NCBI GenBank assembly: GCA_964472545.1 | Contig: CAYYNP010000309.1 | Span: forward strand, 1-11,601 | Length of the DNA: 11,601 bases | Source: CAYYNP01 sp964472545 | GTDB lineage: Bacteria; Planctomycetota; Planctomycetia; Pirellulales; Thermoguttaceae | Direction: 5' to 3' | The notes under the pieces: model-generated | Seen by the model: only the letters and a program-made list of their open reading frames with translations | What the model was told of the DNA's origin: nothing | Database searches by the model: none | Program-made: the position numbers and the translations under genes | Shown: positions 7,004 through 11,601 of the stretch, one piece after another | How the letters are laid out: the number at the start of each line of letters is the position of its first letter | Numbering within the stretch: position 1 is the first letter of the stretch

Positions 7004-9691
7004 CTAGCCTCTCTTGCCCGGCAGGCGGCCGGGGACGAAAACTCGGTGCGGGTCCAACGCGGCCTTGACCCGGTGCATCAGCGGCCAGTCGCTTTGGGGA
7101 AGTCCGAAAACGTCGTGGCGCCGGGCGAATTCGGCGGCCGCTTTTTCCAGCAGAACGTGGCCTCGGCTCTGCCGGGCAAGCGTACAATAGCGTGCCCAGG
7201 CCTCGTCGGTGAGTTGCGACGCGGCGGTGGTAATTCGTCCGCAGCCGAAGTCGACCAATACGGCCGCGTCCGGCAAGGCCCCCCGCACGGCCTGCACGAA
7301 CGCCGACACTTCGTCCGCCGTCAGATCGGTCCGCAGGATAAACGGTGCCTTCTCCAACGCGTCGAAGAACCGGCCGCAGACCCCCTCTCGATATGAATAG
7401 CCACGCCGCTGCGAGTCGCCGAGGCCGGCCTCGGCGGCGATCTCCCGCGCGCCGGCCAATTGGAAATCGACGGTCTCCTCGAAACCCTCGAATCCGGCGA
7501 TCAGTTGCCACGGCCGGCCGTCACCGATCTGAAGTGTGGCCCGCTCGGGCACGGCCACCACCAGATTCGGTTCCAGCTTAGAGCCGAGCAGCTTTGCGGC
7601 GGCGGCGGAACACTGCTCGAACGATCCGGTGGCTGCCAGAGCAACACAACGTTGCGGCAGAGGGTAGAGCCGGAAAGTCAACTCCGCGATCAGCCCCAGC
7701 GTTCCGGCCGAACCGACCATCAACCGCGTCAGGTCGTAGCCGGCCACGTTCTTGACGACGCGTCCTCCGGCGGCGATCAACTCTCCGGTTCCGCAAACGA
7801 ACTTCAGCCCCAGCAGCAGATCACGGGGGGCGCCGTAACGGAGCCGCTCGGGGCCGCAGAGCCCCAGCGCCGCCAGGCCGCCCAGCGTGTGCTCGCCACC
7901 GCCCGGCGGCCGTAGCGGCAGCCATTGATCGCGTTCGGCCAGGACCTCTTGCAGCGGCTCCAGCGACTTGCCGGCTTCGGCCACAACGACTTGGTTGTCC
8001 GGGTCGTAATCGAGGATCGAAGCGAGCCCGGCCGTACGCAGAGGGACGACGTCGGCGTCGCAGAAGTTGCCGCAGTTGCGTCGCGTCCCGTTGCCGGCCG
8101 GCAGCAGAGCCACGCCGTCGAGACTTGCGCTGCGCACCATGGCACACGCTTCGTCGACGTCACAGGGGACCAGTTCGGATTGCCCGATGTCCGTTGGGTG
8201 GCTGGTGGCTGAGCGCAGCGAAGCCCCAGATTGCTGGACTTCCTGGGGCACCGCTGCGCTTTGCCCCGGCCACCCATCCGGACGCGGTGAGCGACCGGCT
8301 GGTTCGCTGCCGCTTGGAGGCGGGAGGATTTTTCCGGGATTGAGCAGGTCCTCCGGATCGAACGCTCCGCGGAGTTGCCGCTGCACGTTGAGGTCGTCTT
8401 CGGAGAAGATCAATCGCATGGCGTCGGCCTTCTCCATGCCCACGCCGTGCTCGCCCGTGATCGTTCCCCCCAACTCAACACACGCCTGCATGATCTCCCG
8501 GCCTGCTCGATGGACCCGCTCGAGCTGCTCCGCAACGCGCGAGTCGAACAGCAACAACGGATGGAGATTCCCGTCGCCGGCGTGAAACACGTTGCCGTGG
8601 CGCAGCGCGTGTTGTTCGGTGATGTCGGCCACCCGGGCCAGGGCCTCGGGCAATCGCGTGCGGGGCACCGTGCAATCGGCCACCAGGTAATTGGGCGACA
8701 ACCGCGCAATCGCCCCGAACGCTCCACGGCGACCTGCCCAGAGCCGATCCCGCTCGGCGGCGCTGCCGGCCTGGCGAACCTCGCGAACCCCACGGGCCGT
8801 GCAAATCTCGCGGATTCTCTCGGCCTGTTTCTGCAGGCCGACGGCCGGACCGTCGACCTCGATAATCAGCACGGCGGCCGCGTCCCGCGGATAGCCACAC
8901 GGCTTGCTGTCCTCCACCGCTTGGATCACCGTCGAGTCCATCATCTCCAGCGTGGCGGGTACAATGCCCGCGGCTATCACGGCGGAGACCGCCTCGGCCG
9001 CCTCGGCATGGGTGTCGTAGACGGCCAGCAGCGTGACCACCGACTCCGGCGCCGGCATAATGCGGACGACCAATTCGGTGAAGATGCCCAGGGTGCCTTC
9101 GCTGCCGATCAGCACGCCACGGAGATCGTAGCCGGGCGGGTCCAGTGCGGGGCCGCCGAGCCGGACCACCTGGCCGTCGGAGAGAACCACGGTCATCCCC
9201 AGTACGTGATTGCCGGTCACGCCGTATTTCAGGCAGTGCGGCCCGCCGGAGTTCTCGCCCGCGTTGCCGCCCAGCGTGGCGACCTTCTGGCTGGCCGGGT
9301 CCGGTGCATAAGTAAATCCCAGCGGGGCCAGGGCGTTCTGCAACTCGAAGTTCGTCACGCCCGGCTGCACCACGGCGTATCGGCCCTCCGGCTCGATCTC
9401 CAGAATGCGGTTCAGCCGCGAGAGTTCGAGGATCAACCCCTGCCGGACGGCCACGCTGCCGCCGGAGAGGTTGGTGCCGAAGCCTCGCGGTACAAAGGCA
9501 ACGCCTGCTTCGGCGGCGGCACGCACAACGGCCGCCGTCTGTTCGGTATCGGCCGGCAGGACGACTGCGTCGGGGGCGGCCACCGCCAGCGACGCGTCGT
9601 ACGAATAGACCTCGGCATCTGCCCGCCCGGCGGCGACGTACTCGCGGCCGACGATGCCTTTGAGCCGATCGAGGAGTCGAGAATCGATCAC
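7004..9691 (-). CDS. Fused GlcD-GlcE glycolate oxidase (FAD-binding subunits)
   Basis: This 895-residue protein joins two FAD-binding (PCMH/VAO-type) glycolate oxidase subunits that are usually separate. The GlcD part (about 1-460) has the FAD-binding region with PRGFGTNLSGGS and TLGGNAGENSGG, then HAGDGNLHP (H370 first) and GEHGVGMEK (H415), ending NPGKILPPP. The GlcE part (about 500-895) has LLPAGNGTRRN, LRPPGGGEHTLGG and GRVVKNVAGYDLTRLMVG (near 645-660), the GlcE hallmark. The fusion should oxidise glycolate to glyoxylate (or D-lactate to pyruvate), with GlcF as electron acceptor. The linker (472-499) is encoded by an imperfect palindrome (8195-8276). The start is GTG at 9691, with GGAG (minus strand, 9704-9701) 9 bases upstream; DSRLLDRLKGIVGREYV right after it fits GlcD N-termini. 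GlcF follows without a gap. Substrate choice between glycolate and D-lactate is not settled by sequence. Confidence 0.9.
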   Translation of the reverse strand: MIDSRLLDRLKGIVGREYVAAGRADAEVYSYDASLAVAAPDAVVLPADTEQTAAVVRAAAEAGVAFVPRGFGTNLSGGSVAVRQGLILELSRLNRILEIEPEGRYAVVQPGVTNFELQNALAPLGFTYAPDPASQKVATLGGNAGENSGGPHCLKYGVTGNHVLGMTVVLSDGQVVRLGGPALDPPGYDLRGVLIGSEGTLGIFTELVVRIMPAPESVVTLLAVYDTHAEAAEAVSAVIAAGIVPATLEMMDSTVIQAVEDSKPCGYPRDAAAVLIIEVDGPAVGLQKQAERIREICTARGVREVRQAGSAAERDRLWAGRRGAFGAIARLSPNYLVADCTVPRTRLPEALARVADITEQHALRHGNVFHAGDGNLHPLLLFDSRVAEQLERVHRAGREIMQACVELGGTITGEHGVGMEKADAMRLIFSEDDLNVQRQLRGAFDPEDLLNPGKILPPPSGSEPAGRSPRPDGWPGQSAAVPQEVQQSGASLRSATSHPTDIGQSELVPCDVDEACAMVRSASLDGVALLPAGNGTRRNCGNFCDADVVPLRTAGLASILDYDPDNQVVVAEAGKSLEPLQEVLAERDQWLPLRPPGGGEHTLGGLAALGLCGPERLRYGAPRDLLLGLKFVCGTGELIAAGGRVVKNVAGYDLTRLMVGSAGTLGLIAELTFRLYPLPQRCVALAATGSFEQCSAAAAKLLGSKLEPNLVVAVPERATLQIGDGRPWQLIAGFEGFEETVDFQLAGAREIAAEAGLGDSQRRGYSYREGVCGRFFDALEKAPFILRTDLTADEVSAFVQAVRGALPDAAVLVDFGCGRITTAASQLTDEAWARYCTLARQSRGHVLLEKAAAEFARRHDVFGLPQSDWPLMHRVKAALDPHRVFVPGRLPGKRG
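8195..8276. repeat. Palindromic element inside the GlcD-GlcE linker
   Basis: Imperfect inverted arms at 8195-8228 and 8244-8276, with a 15-base loop, begin and end with perfect 8-bp TGGGTGGC/GCCACCCA. Further in they share AGCGCAGCG/CGCTGCGCT and GCCCCA/TGGGGC. On the coding strand it encodes D472 to P499, a Q/S/A-rich low-complexity linker lacking any motif. The position exactly between two domains suggests insertion of a dispersed repeat in frame, or a repeat that joined two genes. Confidence 0.7.
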
Positions 9692-9783
9692 AACATCCGT
9701 CTCCGGAACCAGAGTCCTCCGATGACTTCCGTAGCCTAAGCCATACGAGATGGGCGTGCAAGTACGATGTTGTTTTCGCCTCT

Positions 9784-9813
9784 TTGACGAAACGCCTTCT
9801 CAGGCAGTACAAT
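9784..9813 (+). promoter_or_regulatory. Sigma70-like promoter for the permease gene
   Basis: TTGACG (9784-9789) and TACAAT (9808-9813) each match 5 of 6 consensus bases, with an 18-base spacer. It is the best promoter seen in the window. Transcription from about 9820 would give a leader of about 120 bases carrying the tandem hairpin repeats. Confidence 0.6.
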
Positions 9814-9837
9814 TGCCGCCTGGAAGCGAAACGGCCA

Positions 9838-9912
9838 CGTCTTCGTAGCCGACGGCAGGGCCCGTCTTCGCGGCCGACGGCAGGGCCCGTCTTCGCGGCC
9901 GACGGCAGGGCC
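9838..9912. repeat. Three 25-bp tandem repeats forming hairpins in the permease leader
   Basis: Units at 9838-9862, 9863-9887 and 9888-9912. The second and third are identical; the first differs at two bases (TA for CG). Each copy of GACGGCAGGGCCCGTC (9851-9866, 9876-9891, 9901-9916) can form a GACGG/CCGTC hairpin with a 6-base loop, and alternative pairing CGTC/GACG exists between neighbours. The array ends 31 bases before the ATG. Confidence 0.9.
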
Positions 9913-9943
9913 CGTCGCGTTCGGGAACTTTCAGGGAGTCGAC

Positions 9944-11554
9944 ATGGGGATTGAAACGTTAGCCGTTCTTTCGCTGTTGCCCATCGCCGCGGTGGCATTG
10001 TTCCTGGTGATCTTACGGTGGCCGGCCAGCCGGGCTATGCCCGTCTCGTACCTGGTGGCGGCCGTCCTTGCGTTTTTCGTATGGAAGGTCCCCGCCGTCC
10101 GAATCGGCGCCGCCAGCGTGAAGGGCCTGGTCATCGCGGCGGAATTGCTCTACATCATCTTCGGTGCGATACTCTTGCTGAATACGCTGGAAGAGAGCGG
10201 CGCCCTGCGCCGGATTCGCCGCACGTTCAGCGAAATCACGCCGGACCGGCGGATTCAGGTGATTATCATCGCCTGGCTGTTCGGCTCCTTCATCGAAGGT
10301 TCCGCCGGCTTTGGAACTCCCGCCGCCGTGGCCGTGCCTCTATTGGTGGGGCTCGGATTCCCGGCGCTGGCGGCCGTGATCGCCGGGATGATCATCCAGT
10401 GTACGCCCGTCTCGTTCGGCGCCTGCGGCACGCCGATTCTCGTGGGAGTCAACAACGGACTTTCCGGCGATCCGGCAATCCAGCAGTTTGCGGCCGACGC
10501 CGGGTATACCGCGTGGCCGGAGTTTCTGGCGATGATCGGCCTGAAAGTCGCCGTTCTGCACGCGGTGACCGGCACGTTGATCCCGCTGTTCGTCGTGGCC
10601 CTGATGACGCGGTTCTTCGGCAAGAACCGTTCCCTTTGGGAAGGCCTGGCCGTCTGGCGGTTTGCCCTGTTCGCCGCACTGGCGATGACGATCCCCTACG
10701 TGGCCGTCGCCTACCTGCTGGGCCCCGAGTTTCCGGCGATGATCGGCGGACTGGTCGGGTTGGCGATTGTCGTCCCCGCCGCAAAGGCCGGCTGGTTGAT
10801 GCCGGCAGAAGATCAGATCTGGGACTTCGAAGAACCCGGCCGGTGGGATCCGGAGTGGACCGGTGCGCCGGTCAAGATCAGTCCCAGCCACGGCCGCGAT
10901 CTCGGCGCGCTGACCGCGTGGCTGCCTTACGTGTTCGTGGCCCTGCTGCTGGTGGCGACTCGGCTGAACGTCGAGTTCCCGGCCCGGATGTGCAACGTCT
11001 TGGGCATCGACCTGAGTGCCGAAGAACCCGCCAACTCACTGCCGAAACTGATCAAATCCGTGGCGATTCCCGTGGAGGGTATCTTTGGCACTCAGATCGA
11101 GCGGATCGTCCAGCCCGTGTACCTTCCGGGGACGGTGTTCATCGTGGTGTCGCTGCTCACGTTCTGCCTGCATCGCATGGACTCCAGAGCTTACAGGAGG
11201 GCTTGGGCGAAGTCGGGCAAGACGATGATTGCCGCCTCGGTCGCCCTGGTGTTCACCGTGCCGATGGTGCAAGTGTTTATCAACAGCGGCGGCGGTGAAG
11301 CCGGATATGAGAAGATGCCCATCGCCTTGGCCGCCGGCGTGCAACAACTCGTCGGCGAGGCCTGGCCGGTGTTGGCCACGTTTATCGGCGGGATCGGGGC
11401 CGCCGTGGCCGGCAGCAACACGGTGAGCAACATGATGTTCTCGCAGTTCCAGTTCTACGTCATGTCGGGCACCGGCGTCGATCCCACCTGGATCGTCGCA
11501 TTGCAGGCCGTCGGCGGCGCCGCCGGCAATACGATTTGCGTACACAACGTGTAG
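9944..11554 (+). CDS. LctP/GlcA-type lactate/glycolate permease, C-terminally truncated
   Basis: This 536-residue inner-membrane protein belongs to the L-lactate permease (LctP) family, whose members (LctP/LldP, GlcA) import lactate and glycolate by proton symport. It has many hydrophobic segments, and the family signature GSFIEGSAGFGTPAA lies at 114-128, with CTPVSFGACGTPILVGVNNG (about 153-172) after it. The ATG has an AGGGAG ribosome binding site (9933-9938) at 5 nt. It is divergent from glcDE-glcF, fitting an uptake partner. The oddity is the end: the protein stops at GGAAGNTICVHNV, normally followed by VAAS and a final segment of about 45-60 residues in this family. Here a TAG comes right after HNV. 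No reading frame downstream continues the family sequence, and GC falls. The gene is probably interrupted, hence possibly inactive. Confidence 0.85.
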   Translation: MGIETLAVLSLLPIAAVALFLVILRWPASRAMPVSYLVAAVLAFFVWKVPAVRIGAASVKGLVIAAELLYIIFGAILLLNTLEESGALRRIRRTFSEITPDRRIQVIIIAWLFGSFIEGSAGFGTPAAVAVPLLVGLGFPALAAVIAGMIIQCTPVSFGACGTPILVGVNNGLSGDPAIQQFAADAGYTAWPEFLAMIGLKVAVLHAVTGTLIPLFVVALMTRFFGKNRSLWEGLAVWRFALFAALAMTIPYVAVAYLLGPEFPAMIGGLVGLAIVVPAAKAGWLMPAEDQIWDFEEPGRWDPEWTGAPVKISPSHGRDLGALTAWLPYVFVALLLVATRLNVEFPARMCNVLGIDLSAEEPANSLPKLIKSVAIPVEGIFGTQIERIVQPVYLPGTVFIVVSLLTFCLHRMDSRAYRRAWAKSGKTMIAASVALVFTVPMVQVFINSGGGEAGYEKMPIALAAGVQQLVGEAWPVLATFIGGIGAAVAGSNTVSNMMFSQFQFYVMSGTGVDPTWIVALQAVGGAAGNTICVHNV

Positions 11555-11601
11555 TGTTTCAACTCAAATGGCACAAAGTGGAGGGTAGGTGACGATCTCC
11601 T
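11555..11601. other. Sequence after the permease break, possible mobile element edge
   Basis: These 47 bases have visibly lower GC than the neighbouring gene and encode nothing resembling the permease C-terminus in any forward frame. They could be the end of an insertion sequence or a rearrangement joint. No terminal repeat or transposase can be identified at this length. Confidence 0.35.

Larger units (their letters stand above)
9692..9943. other. Divergent control region of the glycolate/lactate module
   Basis: This 252-base gap separates glcDE (minus) from the permease gene (plus). It holds the permease promoter, the 25-bp tandem repeats and both ribosome binding sites. For glcDE I see only a weak minus-strand TTGCAC-17-TAGGCT and do not claim it. 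No regulator gene (GlcC/LldR type) is in the window. Confidence 0.6.

Noticed and set aside
5816..7396. Long open frame of 526 codons on the plus strand opposite glcF and the glcDE end
   Set aside because: It runs across two well-supported minus-strand genes and shows no family motif.
9838..9916. CRISPR array
   Set aside because: The 25-bp units are directly adjacent with no spacers, and no cas gene is nearby.
8475..9998. Open frame of 507 codons on the minus strand overlapping glcDE and the divergent promoter
   Set aside because: It is out of frame with the GlcD motifs, arginine-rich, and includes the tandem repeats and permease start. It is a shadow.

Overview
The window reads as a high-GC bacterial chromosome segment, most likely from a planctomycete (Planctomycetota, Pirellulales-like). 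The clues are a large secreted di-heme protein of the HzsA-related family with a discoidin domain, a short divergent flagellar hook-type protein, and several palindromic intergenic elements of a kind I associate with this phylum. The taxonomy is inferred from gene content, not from a marker gene.

Layout. 1-156 is the left edge, with hairpins, one resembling a REP-type element. 157-1125 (-) encodes a secreted GH5 cellulase-like glycoside hydrolase. 1126-1450 is a divergent intergenic region with a nested stem-loop and a possible promoter. 1451-4474 (+) encodes a 1007-residue exported protein with a discoidin-like domain, a beta-propeller-like core and two CXXCH haem sites. 4720-5598 (+, GTG start) encodes a flagellar rod/hook family protein. 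5604-5734 is an elaborate nested inverted repeat filling the space between two convergent genes. 5735-7003 (-) is glcF. 7004-9691 (-) is a GlcD-GlcE fusion whose linker is encoded by another palindromic element. 9692-9943 is a divergent control region with a good sigma70-like promoter followed by three 25-bp hairpin-forming tandem repeats. 9944-11554 (+) is a LctP/GlcA-type permease that stops at a normally internal conserved motif, followed by 47 bases of visibly lower GC.

How the genes work together. The right half is a 2-hydroxyacid module: a permease for lactate/glycolate, divergent from a GlcDE-GlcF oxidase that would pass electrons from glycolate (or D-lactate) to the respiratory chain. 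The permease may be inactivated. The left half has unrelated genes: a polysaccharide hydrolase, an exported haem protein and an orphan flagellar-type gene. No rRNA, tRNA, CRISPR array or transposase gene was seen.

The most notable themes are the number of different palindromic elements (left edge, 1200-1260, 5604-5734, 8195-8276, 9851-9916), one of them inside a coding sequence at a domain fusion joint, and the interrupted permease at the right edge.
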